Positions 5,550 to 10,904 of a stretch of 11,311 nucleotides of DNA are shown here, piece after piece (positions within the stretch are counted from its first letter, which is position 1; each line of letters opens with the position of its first letter). The stretch is taken from positions 1-11,311 of the forward strand of contig DISL01000064.1 in assembly GCA_002421845.1 (NCBI GenBank), given 5' to 3'. The notes under the pieces are model-generated. The model was not told the DNA's origin. It saw only the letters and a list, made by a program, of their open reading frames with translations, and did no database searches. Source of the DNA: Epsilonproteobacteria bacterium UBA6211. GTDB taxonomy: Bacteria; Campylobacterota; Campylobacteria; Campylobacterales; Arcobacteraceae. The translations under genes and the position numbers were made by a program.

Positions 5550-5778
5550 TGTAAATAGAACTTTTTTTAAGTCCATTTTCCAAATCAGCTAAAAAATCTT
5601 CACTATAACCAGCTTCTTTGAAGTCTAACATTATATCTTCAATATCATCTTTTTTAAACTTTTTAAAATACAACTCTTTTTCTATAATTTTATTTTTGAT
5701 AATTTCAATCTCTTTTAAATTCATTTGAGATATAAGATGCAAAATATTACGCATACTAACATCAACGGCTAATTGCAT
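5539..5778 (-). CDS. Antitoxin of RelE-like module, copy 2 (diverged N-terminus)
   Basis: 79-aa paralogue of the antitoxin at 4116-4355. The frame is open far upstream, but the ribosome site (GGGGGCAAGGA) and the paralogue fix the start at MQLAVDVSM (5778). Differences from copy 1: N6D, T8S, P10R, D20N and K29N; residues 30-79 are identical. Positions 6 and 8 are on the same face of the predicted N-terminal strand, which in ribbon-helix-helix proteins is the face that contacts DNA. The promoter spacer in front of this copy has changed as well. A change of operator specificity is inferred. Confidence 0.8.
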   Translation of the reverse strand: MQLAVDVSMRNILHLISQMNLKEIEIIKNKIIEKELYFKKFKKDDIEDIMLDFKEAGYSEDFLADLENGLKKSSIYNEN

Positions 5779-5806
5779 ATCCTTGCCCCCTCTATTTATT
5801 TTTTTT

Positions 5807-5835
5807 ATTATATCAAACTCTTGGGTGGAAGTCAA
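5807..5835 (-). promoter_or_regulatory. sigma70-type promoter of RelE-like module, copy 2
   Basis: TTGACT (5830-5835), 17 bp, TATAAT (5807-5812), minus strand. The spacer (TCCACCCAAGAGTTTGA after TTGACT) is unlike that of copy 1. Confidence 0.75.
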
Positions 5836-5845
5836 TAAAATAAAA

Positions 5846-5972
5846 TCGTGAGTCGTAAGTCGATATTCGTGAGTAGTGGATGGGGAACGCCAGTGGGTGA
5901 CTGGTGAAAATGGAACGCCAGTCTGTGACTGGTGAATCTTCAAAGACAAGCCCAGTCGGAGACTGGGGTTCC
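5846..5972. repeat. GTGAGTCG unit plus double-hairpin repeat
   Basis: CGTGAGTCGTAAGTCGATATT unit, then a half element (5884-5910, CCAGTGGGTGACTGG) and a full double-hairpin element (5912-5972) running from GGAACGCCAGTC to GACTGGGGTTCC. Confidence 0.85.
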
Positions 5973-5981
5973 TTTGGGGAT

Positions 5982-6017
5982 AAAAAAACCGTCGATTGGG
6001 AATGCAACCGATGGTTT
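5982..6017 (-). terminator. Rho-independent terminator behind a lost porin gene
   Basis: Minus strand: AAACCATCGGTTG, loop CATTCC, CAATCGACGGTTT and a run of seven T. The 13-bp stem has one mismatch and one G-T pair. It stands 24 nt behind the porin-like stop at 6042, as the MOMP terminator stands 27 nt behind its stop. Confidence 0.8.
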
Positions 6018-6041
6018 GTAGGAAAGTTTACGAAATTCCTA

Positions 6042-6074
6042 TTAGAATTTGAAAGCTATTTCTAGTCTACTTTT
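6042..6074 (-). pseudogene. Last ten residues of a lost MOMP-like porin
   Basis: The frame before the stop at 6042 reads KSRLEIAFKF, a typical closing beta-strand with terminal Phe; the intact MOMP ends RGRLQISYKF. The bases after the stop also align with those after the MOMP stop (TAATAGGAATT against TAATAAGAATT, then TAAACTTT against TAAGACTTT), and both lead into a terminator. The upstream part of the gene is gone; a DUF4160 remnant abuts instead. Short, but supported by three independent matches. Confidence 0.5.
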
Positions 6075-6210
6075 TTAGTTTATGTTGATGCTCTTTTATT
6101 ATATAAAATATCTTTTTCTCATCAATTTTTGAGAGTTTATATCTATTAGTCACTTTAAATGTTTCAAGCTCAACCATCATATAACCATCTACTCTAAGTA
6201 TTGTTGGCAA
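6067..6210 (-). pseudogene. DUF4160 protein with internal deletion
   Basis: Frame from TTG (6210) with GGAG ribosome site 7 nt upstream reads LPTILRVDGY, then directly MMVELETFKV, and on to KIDEKKIFYIIKEHQHKLKK: 47 aa. DUF4160 proteins are about 80 aa, begin MPTILRI-G, and have an aromatic/His stretch (RFFFYSNDH, HIHV) before the 'ELET' strand. That stretch of about 20-25 residues is missing here, and the C-terminal EKW motif is also lost. DUF4160 genes are often next to DUF2442 genes in toxin-antitoxin-like pairs; no DUF2442 gene is present. Probably dead. Confidence 0.6.
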
Positions 6211-6306
6211 ATCAAAACTCCATAAACTTTAGTAGAAATGTTATATGATATTTATATTGAAAGTAATAAAATTAATTGTGATTGGTTATTGGTAAGAAAA
6301 TGTTGT

Positions 6307-6331
6307 AAAAAAACGCTAGTGTAATACTAGC
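6307..6331 (-). terminator. Rho-independent terminator of the small membrane-protein module
   Basis: Minus strand: GCTAGT, loop ATTAC, ACTAGC, G, then seven T. Lies about 50 nt behind the 26-aa gene. Confidence 0.7.
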
Positions 6332-6342
6332 TGTTGTATGCA

Positions 6343-6364
6343 TTCCATCTCTGGATAGATGGAA
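6343..6364 (-). other. 8-bp hairpin in the 3' untranslated region
   Basis: TTCCATCT and AGATGGAA around a 6-nt loop form a perfect stem between the 26-aa gene and its terminator. It has no T run, so it may stabilise the transcript end. Confidence 0.4.
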
Positions 6365-6382
6365 CGGTTAAGAAAGTATTAC

Positions 6383-6463
6383 TTAGATTTTAGAAGCTAT
6401 ATACGCCTCATAACTAAAAAATATAACTATAGCAACTATTAAAAAACCAATAAGTATTTCCAT
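6383..6463 (-). CDS. 26-aa single-span membrane peptide
   Basis: Small frame found by eye: MEILIGFLIVAIVIFFSYEA, then YIASKI. Nearly the whole peptide is one membrane helix (about residues 3-18). Its ATG shares a base with the stop codon of the 75-aa gene (TAATG), so it should be translated by coupling, helped by a GAGGA ribosome site. A terminator follows at 6307-6331. The same arrangement occurs, decayed, at 4661-4854. No family recognised. A role as toxin, as antitoxin or as stabilising subunit of a membrane complex is equally possible. Confidence 0.65.
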   Translation of the reverse strand: MEILIGFLIVAIVIFFSYEAYIASKI

Positions 6464-6690
6464 TATAATTCCTCTAAAGAATTTATTTTTTCTAAAATTT
6501 TTTTATTTAAAAAATGTATTGATAAAACGAGTAATATCACGGCTAAAAATGATAGAATAAATTTGAAAGAAGATATATTATCATAATTTGATGATAGCCA
6601 ACCAACTAAACCAATAAGTGTTACAACGAATATACCTAACCAAACTTTTAAATAGTTTATCTTTTCCTTTATTAAATCAATTTTTGCCAT
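6463..6690 (-). CDS. 75-aa two-span membrane protein, first gene of small membrane module
   Basis: Residues 1-13 are charged (MAKIDLIKEKINY), then a first membrane helix (about 15-33, WLGIFVVTLIGLVGWL), a short polar loop (SSNYDNISS), a second helix (about 43-61, FILSFLAVILLVLSIHFL) and a charged helical tail (NKKILEKINSLEEL). Both ends should face the cytoplasm. It has its own TTGACT/TATAAT promoter of the same kind as the toxin-antitoxin modules. It overlaps the 26-aa gene by one base. I know similar small two-helix proteins as hypothetical in related bacteria but no function. It lies inside a toxin-antitoxin island. Confidence 0.75.
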   Translation of the reverse strand: MAKIDLIKEKINYLKVWLGIFVVTLIGLVGWLSSNYDNISSFKFILSFLAVILLVLSIHFLNKKILEKINSLEEL

Positions 6691-6719
6691 ACAACATACC
6701 TATATATTTTTGATTTTTT

Positions 6720-6747
6720 ATTATAACATAAAATGTGTTAAAGTCAA
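6720..6747 (-). promoter_or_regulatory. sigma70-type promoter of the small membrane module
   Basis: TTGACT (6742-6747), 16 bp, TATAAT (6720-6725), minus strand, about 30 bp before the ATG at 6690. Confidence 0.75.
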
Positions 6748-6779
6748 TAAAATATGGTGATTGGTGGTTAGTGTTTTAC

Positions 6780-6957
6780 GGAACGCCAGATTTATCTGGT
6801 TGAAAAGCTAAGACAAGCCCAGATGAATCTGGGGTGAAAACCGTAAAGCAAATGTGAACTGCTTCACATTTGTAGGTTTGGAACTTAAGGTGATATGCAT
6901 TTATGCACCACCGAGAGCTAAAAAACTAAGACAAGCCCAGTCATAGACTGGGGTTCC
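6780..6957. repeat. Two variant double-hairpin elements around a 10-bp hairpin
   Basis: Element 6780-6835 has both stems altered from AGTC/GACT to AGAT/ATCT (CCAGATTTATCTGG, then CCCAGATGAATCTGGG). Next is a perfect 10-bp stem CAAATGTGAA/TTCACATTTG (6849-6872). Then an element at 6880-6957 whose left half is replaced by a GGTGATATGCATTTATGCACC hairpin but whose right half is normal. With the terminator it fills the gene-free gap 6748-7033. Confidence 0.8.
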
Positions 6958-6973
6958 ACCTAAAAAAAATGCA

Positions 6974-7006
6974 TAAAAAACCGCCAGTGGAAAACCCACC
7001 AGCGGT
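6974..7006 (-). terminator. Rho-independent terminator of the MOMP gene
   Basis: Minus strand: ACCGCTGGTGG, loop GTTTT, CCACTGGCGGT, then TTTTTT. Eleven-bp stem with two G-T pairs, 27 nt behind the stop codon. Confidence 0.9.
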
Positions 7007-7033
7007 CGAAGAAAAAAGTCTTAACAATTCTTA

Positions 7034-8209
7034 TTAGAATTTATAAGAAATTTGTAATCTTCCTCTATCTCTATCAGTTGTTTTTGTTCCAACATTATTT
7101 TCAACTTCATATACACCATATCTTACATAAGCAGATAAGTTTTTAGCAAATTGATATGTAAGTTGTCCATAAGTCTCTGTGATATCTTGGTCATCTGTAG
7201 CAAGTGAAGTTTTCTTTTCATCAGCTGAAATATGTGTAAGAGCTAAATTTAAATCTTTCATGATATCCATCTTAGCAGAAAGCATCCAAGCTGTAGCATC
7301 TTGACTACCATTTAAATCAGCACTAAAACCTTTGAATCCAGCACTTCCATCACTATCAAATGCAACTAAACCACCATCTTTACCAGTTTTTACATAAGCA
7401 GCAGTCAAACCAACAGGGCCAGCTTTACCACTTAAAGTAGCTTTTGTAAGTTTTTGCTTTTTATTAGAAGCATAATCTTTTGCTTTTAGTTCAGAATGTG
7501 TAACATTTAGTTTTGCCAAGTCCATAATTTTTGTTTCGATTGAAGCACTCAATGCATCTCCACCTTGGTTTAATGTACTTGTTTCACTTGTTTTACCGAT
7601 ATTTGCATACCAAACTTGTGCAGTTGCAACTTCAGCTATAGGCACTATAAGAGCAGCAACCGTTAGGTCATTTGCAGTAATATTAACTTTTGCTTCAGTT
7701 CCACCAGTAGCTTGATTACCATTTTTGATACTATTATTTACAAAATGACCAGCAGCAATTGTTGCAAAACCTGCATTATACATTGCAAGTACACCAGTAC
7801 CACTTTGAGTAAGATCTATATTAGAACTACCTTGTGTCCATGGAGTATTAAGTGCTTGTTTACCAGCTATAACAGTTAAATTATTTACACCGCTATATAC
7901 GAAGTTTGCATGTTCTAGTGTTGTTGAAGGATTTACATCACCACCATTATCTTGAGTAAGTCCTCTTACTGTACCTGTAAGTTTTACTTTTATGTCATCT
8001 GTAGCAGGAATAGTCAATACCATACCAGCTTTATAGATATTTGATTGTGAACTTGATGCCATATCATTTTGATCATTGTATTGGTATGTTACATAACCTG
8101 TTGCATCAACACCCTTGATAGCTTCTTCAAGTGGCTTAGCACTTGCAACTGAACTTAAACCTGCTACAGCAACTGCAGCAGCTAAACTAATTTTCGCGAA
8201 TTTTTTCAT
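7034..8209 (-). CDS. Major outer-membrane protein (Campylobacterota MOMP-type porin)
   Basis: 391-aa outer-membrane beta-barrel porin, likely the main diffusion channel. It has a clear Sec signal peptide with cleavage after ASA (A24), then KPLEEAIKGVDATGYVTYQY, the standard start of MOMP proteins. Glycine-rich alternating strands follow (HANFVYSGVNNLTVIAGKQ), and the last strand is RGRLQISYKF with a terminal Phe. A frame-open ATG lies upstream at 8260, but the strong ribosome site AGGAG sits 5 nt before 8209 and the signal peptide begins there. It is the only intact single-gene unit in the island, with its own leader and terminator. A remnant of a close relative lies at 6042-6074. Confidence 0.9.
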   Translation of the reverse strand: MKKFAKISLAAAVAVAGLSSVASAKPLEEAIKGVDATGYVTYQYNDQNDMASSSQSNIYKAGMVLTIPATDDIKVKLTGTVRGLTQDNGGDVNPSTTLEHANFVYSGVNNLTVIAGKQALNTPWTQGSSNIDLTQSGTGVLAMYNAGFATIAAGHFVNNSIKNGNQATGGTEAKVNITANDLTVAALIVPIAEVATAQVWYANIGKTSETSTLNQGGDALSASIETKIMDLAKLNVTHSELKAKDYASNKKQKLTKATLSGKAGPVGLTAAYVKTGKDGGLVAFDSDGSAGFKGFSADLNGSQDATAWMLSAKMDIMKDLNLALTHISADEKKTSLATDDQDITETYGQLTYQFAKNLSAYVRYGVYEVENNVGTKTTDRDRGRLQISYKF

Positions 8210-8213
8210 CTGT

Positions 8214-8234
8214 TCTCCTAAATTTCGAAATTTA
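8214..8234 (-). promoter_or_regulatory. MOMP leader palindrome joined to ribosome site
   Basis: TAAATTTCGAAATTTA (8219-8234) runs into AGGAGA (8219-8214). In RNA it can fold into a 6-bp stem with a UCGA loop whose last base touches the ribosome site, so it may modulate translation, or as DNA serve as an operator. Copied at 1081-1106. Confidence 0.6.
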
Positions 8235-8277
8235 CCAAGTATGAAGGATGCTTCCATCACACCGTTAGCAACATTCT

Positions 8278-8283
8278 ATAATA
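8278..8283 (-). promoter_or_regulatory. Probable -10 box of the MOMP promoter
   Basis: TATTAT on the minus strand in ACATATTATAGAATG, about 70 nt before the start. No good -35 is seen, which is common in this phylum. From 8284 to 8473 I see only AT-rich sequence with a weak TTTGTC/GACAAA hairpin (near 8362-8380) and no gene. Confidence 0.35.
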
Positions 8284-8473
8284 TGTTTCTTTAAACAAAT
8301 CTTAAATTTAGGTGCGAAAATAGGGATTTTTTGCCATAAGTAACAGTTTTTTATTACTTTTTTGTCATTTTCGGACAAATCGTATATTGGTTATTAGTAT
8401 ATTTGGTGATTATTAGTAATAAAATGAAGTTAGATTTTTTTGTATATCTAGGTTTAAGAAAGGGAAAAGAAAA

Positions 8474-8585
8474 TTTTGAATGTTGAATTTTGAATTTTGA
8501 ATTTTGAGGTGGCAGGTTGTCATTCCGTGCTTGACACGGAATCTTATTAGAAGAAAGAGATTCTGAATCAAGTTCAGAATGACAG
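8474..8585. repeat. TTGAATTTTGAA tandem repeat plus palindromes
   Basis: Tandem 8-base units (TTTTGAAT, variant GTTGAAT) at 8474-8508, then ATTCCGTGCTTGACACGGAAT and ATTCTGAATCAAGTTCAGAAT. The open frame across this region is repeat-derived. Confidence 0.85.
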
Positions 8586-8613
8586 AAAACTAGTCTTACC
8601 AATACACTAATCA

Positions 8614-9018
8614 CTAAAGAAACGGATTTATAATCCTTAGCTTGTCTTCTATAAAAAGATTGTGTTGCATATCTTCACTATATAATATTTCACATTTATT
8701 TTCTAAAGCTGTTGCGACTATTAATGCATCATAAAATTGCAAATTATATTTACTTTTGAGTCTCAATGCCTTAATTTGTGTTTTTAAATCAAAATCTACT
8801 ATTTCAAAAATATCATCAAATTCTAAAATTACATTTTCTACATCATTTGTAGGTAATTTAAATTTCTTTAGGAAAATATTGCATAACTCATTAACAACTT
8901 GTTTGGATATTATTGAAGATGCATCAATAAGATTGTTTGCTATATCTTTTTTATTGATTTCATCTTGTGAAAAAGCATAAATCAATATGTTCGTATCAAT
9001 AAAGCTTTTACCTAGCAT
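8614..9018 (-). CDS. vapC: VapC-like PIN-domain ribonuclease toxin, second copy
   Basis: 134-aa PIN-domain toxin. Acidic residues: D8 (FIDTNILIY), E44 (VVNE), D97 (FYDALIVATAL) and E115/D116 (LYSEDMQH). An in-frame ATG lies three codons upstream (9027), but the start at 9018 gives the 11-nt overlap with the antitoxin (ATGCTAGGTAA) seen in the other modules, and a family-like MLGKSFIDTN. The C-terminal stretch from ILYSEDMQHN to RIINPF is almost the same as in the toxin at 2233-2640, while the middle has diverged, so the pair is an older duplication and may have different RNA targets. Confidence 0.9.
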   Translation of the reverse strand: MLGKSFIDTNILIYAFSQDEINKKDIANNLIDASSIISKQVVNELCNIFLKKFKLPTNDVENVILEFDDIFEIVDFDLKTQIKALRLKSKYNLQFYDALIVATALENKCEILYSEDMQHNLFIEDKLRIINPFL

Positions 9019-9193
9019 TTGCTTCATCTCTGTTAAATTTATAACCTTTTGTTTTTATAGATACCGATTTAAATATTTGATTGTTTGTTTGTTGCTTTGA
9101 TAATAACTTAACATCACTCTTTGGTAAAGTATTTATAAAAGCAATTACTTTTGTAAGTAAACTATCTGACACTTCAAGTTTTAAAGTATGCAT
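9008..9193 (-). CDS. vapB: VapB-like antitoxin of the second PIN toxin
   Basis: 61-aa protein overlapping the PIN toxin by 11 nt. It opens MHTLKLEVSDSLLTKVIAF and continues INTLPKSDVKLL, close to the antitoxin at 2630-2833 for the first 30 residues and unlike it afterwards. This fits a conserved DNA-binding front and a toxin-specific tail. The ribosome site is excellent (AGGAGG). Its promoter is at 9219-9246. Family assignment rests on context and paralogy. Confidence 0.8.
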   Translation of the reverse strand: MHTLKLEVSDSLLTKVIAFINTLPKSDVKLLSKQQTNNQIFKSVSIKTKGYKFNRDEANAR

Positions 9194-9218
9194 TTGTAAA
9201 ACCTCCTGAATTTTTTGT

Positions 9219-9246
9219 ATTATAGCATATTATGGGAGAAAGTCAA
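9219..9246 (-). promoter_or_regulatory. sigma70-type promoter of vapBC 2 (type B unit)
   Basis: TTGACT (9241-9246), 16 bp, TATAAT (9219-9224), minus strand. The -35 box and about 22 bases upstream (CCACCTAAATTTA) recur at 10074 and 10899 before unrelated genes. Confidence 0.75.
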
Positions 9247-9476
9247 TAAATTTAGGTGGATGGAGAAATTTTGAATGTTGAATTTTGAATTTTGAATGTT
9301 GAATTTTGAGGTGGCTGATGGTCATTCCGTGCTTGACACGGAATCTAAAGAGATTCTGAATCAAGTTCAGAATGACAAAGAGATCCTGAGTCAAGCTCAG
9401 GATGACAACAACCAGTCTTACTAATAACCAATAACCAATTACCAATATACCAATATACTAATACACTAATTACTAA
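9247..9476. repeat. Mosaic repeat between vapBC 2 and the next module
   Basis: AATTTAGGTGGATGGAGAAA, then TTGAATGTTGAATTTTGAA tandem units (9269-9310), palindromes CCGTGCTTGACACGG, TCTGAATCAAGTTCAGA and TCCTGAGTCAAGCTCAGGA (9320-9406), and an ACTAATAACCAATAACC tandem part (9417-9476) that reaches the toxin stop. Open frames across it are repeat-derived. Confidence 0.85.
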
Positions 9477-9770
9477 TCACTCACTTTTAGTATCTCTATA
9501 TGACCATTTGAATATATCCAATAAAACAATAAGTTTGTGATTTTCATCTATGAGGTAAGGGATTGTATAACCTTTAAATATAAAGTCCCTTACGTTATCA
9601 CTATAATAGTATTTTGATTTGCGAAATTTATATGGCATATTTACTATACCGTTTATATGATAAAAAAGTTGGCTGTTGAAATTGAAGGCTTTGGTTTTGC
9701 TATCTTTAGCGATAAATTTTAATATGTCTTTTAGATTGGTTGTAAAAATATCATCTTTGATAATTTGCAT
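9477..9770 (-). CDS. RelE/ParE-family toxin
   Basis: 97-aa toxin. The N-terminal MQIIKDDIFTTNLKDILKFI helix, KTKAFNFNSQL, the core MPYKFRKS (45-52) and RDFIFKGYTIPY (61-72) and the closing strand LLDIFKWS make it a typical RelE/ParE member of the 'MPYKFRKS...GYTIPY' kind. It probably inhibits translation or gyrase; members of this group have not all been tested. The gene begins 3 nt after the antitoxin stop. The stop codon lies at the very edge of the adjoining repeat. Confidence 0.85.
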   Translation of the reverse strand: MQIIKDDIFTTNLKDILKFIAKDSKTKAFNFNSQLFYHINGIVNMPYKFRKSKYYYSDNVRDFIFKGYTIPYLIDENHKLIVLLDIFKWSYRDTKSE

Positions 9771-9773
9771 TTA

Positions 9774-10025
9774 CTAAAGGCTTTTGATATATTGATTCAT
9801 TTCATTATAAAAAGTAGTATCATAAGGTGTATATATACCTATTTTGTTTTCATATTTGGCAACTGCATCACTAACTCTTTTAATTGCGTCCTGCGTAGAT
9901 ATGTATGATGTTTCATCAAGGGCTAAGTTTTCTAAAAAGTCACTTAACTCTGCATTTATATCTACACCTTTTGCGATAAGCTTATTATAAACCATTTCAT
10001 TAATTTGAAGATTTAAACTATGCAT
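9774..10025 (-). CDS. Antitoxin of the RelE/ParE-family toxin
   Basis: 83-aa protein directly upstream of the toxin. It starts MHSLNLQINEMVYNKLIAKG, a strand-helix start like the VapB-type antitoxins here, then an acidic helix (NAELSDFLENLALDE) and TQDAIKRVSDAVAKYENK with a toxin-binding type tail ending NQYIKSL. Ribosome site AGAAGGG. Promoter at 10052-10079. The exact family is not recognised; position and layout support the antitoxin role. Confidence 0.75.
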   Translation of the reverse strand: MHSLNLQINEMVYNKLIAKGVDINAELSDFLENLALDETSYISTQDAIKRVSDAVAKYENKIGIYTPYDTTFYNEMNQYIKSL

Positions 10026-10051
10026 ATTTCAACCCTTCTTAATTTTTTTGT

Positions 10052-10079
10052 ATTATAACATATTATGTAAGGAAGTCAA
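10052..10079 (-). promoter_or_regulatory. sigma70-type promoter (type B unit)
   Basis: TTGACT (10074-10079), 16 bp, TATAAT (10052-10057), minus strand. From CCACCTAAATTTA through the -10 it matches the vapBC 2 promoter closely. Confidence 0.75.
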
Positions 10080-10199
10080 TAAATTTAGGTGGATGGAGAA
10101 ATGTTGAATTTTGAATGTTGAATGTTGAATGTTGAATGTTGAATGTTGAATGTTGAATTGGAAGAGAGATTCTGAATCAAGTTCAGAATGACATTCAGT
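10080..10199. repeat. GTTGAAT tandem array plus palindrome
   Basis: AATTTAGGTGGATGGAGAAA, then mostly seven-base units GTTGAAT in a run (10103-10158), then ATTCTGAATCAAGTTCAGAAT and a fragment reaching the hepT stop. Confidence 0.85.
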
Positions 10200-10200
10200 A

Positions 10201-10560
10201 TCAGAATGATGTAATCAAGTTCTTTTTTATGTTCATTTCAAGTATATCTATTTGGTGTCGTAGTACATCTTCGATAATAGCCAAACTTACACCATCATAA
10301 TCATGAGCTATAAAAGTTCTTATACTATAAAATCCTTTGATTTGTATTTCATCAAAAATTTCTAGAATTTTGGATTCACTTTTTTTAAGTTTGTCAAATT
10401 GTTCTGCTATGGCAACCAGATTCATTAATATAGCAGCACGTGCTTCTGCTCTGTCATCTAGTGCATTTGTAATAGTACCGTGCCTTGATATAACAGTCTT
10501 AATATCTTCTATTTTTTGAAGCATACTATAAACTCTTGATAAATCTTTTTGGCTATACAT
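10201..10560 (-). CDS. hepT: HepT, HEPN-domain RNase toxin
   Basis: 119-aa all-helical HEPN protein (DUF86 family). The RX4HXY motif is present: R81, H86 and Y88 in RTFIAHDY. In the studied MntA-HepT systems HepT is an RNase that MntA silences by adding AMP to the tyrosine of this motif. The start overlaps the mntA end by 8 nt, so both are translated from one message. Length is normal. The stop lies at the repeat boundary. Confidence 0.9.
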   Translation of the reverse strand: MYSQKDLSRVYSMLQKIEDIKTVISRHGTITNALDDRAEARAAILMNLVAIAEQFDKLKKSESKILEIFDEIQIKGFYSIRTFIAHDYDGVSLAIIEDVLRHQIDILEMNIKKNLITSF

Positions 10561-10867
10561 ATATTGTTTTGTCCACTATAAATTTTTTGCCTATAGGGCT
10601 AAGTCCTGATTTATCTGTGAAATCTACATTTGTACCTAGTTCTTTTTGAAATTGTTGTTTTATTTGGTTGAGTTTGTCGATAGCTCCAAAGCCACCACCG
10701 TTGTTTTGTACAAATTTAGGTGTAGCTTCTACTAATACGTCAATGTCACTACTGCTAGTTTGTTCATCTCGTGCATATGAACCAAAAAGCCCATATATAA
10801 CGAAACCTTCTTGTTCGTAGATTTGTTTTAATTCTTTAAGTTTGGTTAAGATGTCTTCTTTTTTCAT
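10553..10867 (-). CDS. mntA: MntA, minimal nucleotidyltransferase antitoxin
   Basis: 104-aa nucleotidyltransferase with the GSX10DXD motif: G29-S30 and D41/D43 in GSYARDEQTSSSDID. In the family it AMPylates the partner HepT and so acts as antitoxin by an enzyme reaction, unlike the binding antitoxins of its neighbours. The start ATG is the only one that leaves the usual 25-residue helix before GS. It has no ribosome site, and the -10 box ends only 7 nt upstream, so the message is probably leaderless. Confidence 0.9.
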   Translation of the reverse strand: MKKEDILTKLKELKQIYEQEGFVIYGLFGSYARDEQTSSSDIDVLVEATPKFVQNNGGGFGAIDKLNQIKQQFQKELGTNVDFTDKSGLSPIGKKFIVDKTIYV

Positions 10868-10874
10868 AAGAACG

Positions 10875-10904
10875 ATTGTATCAAAAATTTATAATGTAAG
10901 TCAA
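10875..10904 (-). promoter_or_regulatory. sigma70-type promoter of mntA-hepT (type B upstream unit)
   Basis: TTGACT (10899-10904), 18 bp, TACAAT (10875-10880), minus strand. The expected transcription start (about 10868) coincides with the start codon (10867). Confidence 0.7.

Larger units (their letters stand above)
5234..5815. repeat. 582-bp direct repeat, copy 2
   Basis: Second copy of 3811-4392. It starts within the palindromic repeat (5234-5283: CCGTGTCAAGCACGG and a half unit) and ends in the promoter spacer, where the sequence changes to AACTCTTGGGTGGA. Confidence 0.9.

Noticed and set aside
5813..6007. Open frame on the minus strand
   Set aside because: Covers promoter, repeat and terminator sequence; no protein-like composition.
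8210..8260. Upstream start for the MOMP gene
   Set aside because: It would put 17 residues before a perfect signal peptide; the ribosome site lies directly before the inner ATG at 8209.
8354..8614. Open frame of 86 codons behind the second vapBC
   Set aside because: Reads through TTGAAT tandem units and palindromes (SKFKIQHSKF pattern), a known artefact of such repeats.
9230..9445. Open frame of 71 codons on the minus strand
   Set aside because: Same repeat-derived composition as 8354-8614.
8474..10160. CRISPR array
   Set aside because: Repeats are tandem or palindromic without unique spacers of constant length, and VapD, though Cas2-like, has no cas1 or other cas gene beside it.
1550..10867. 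Chromosomal integron cassette array
   Set aside because: Co-oriented toxin-antitoxin modules separated by palindromic sequence suggest it, but I see no attC-type core sites (GTTRRRY with RYYYAAC) and each module has its own promoter; no integrase is in the window.
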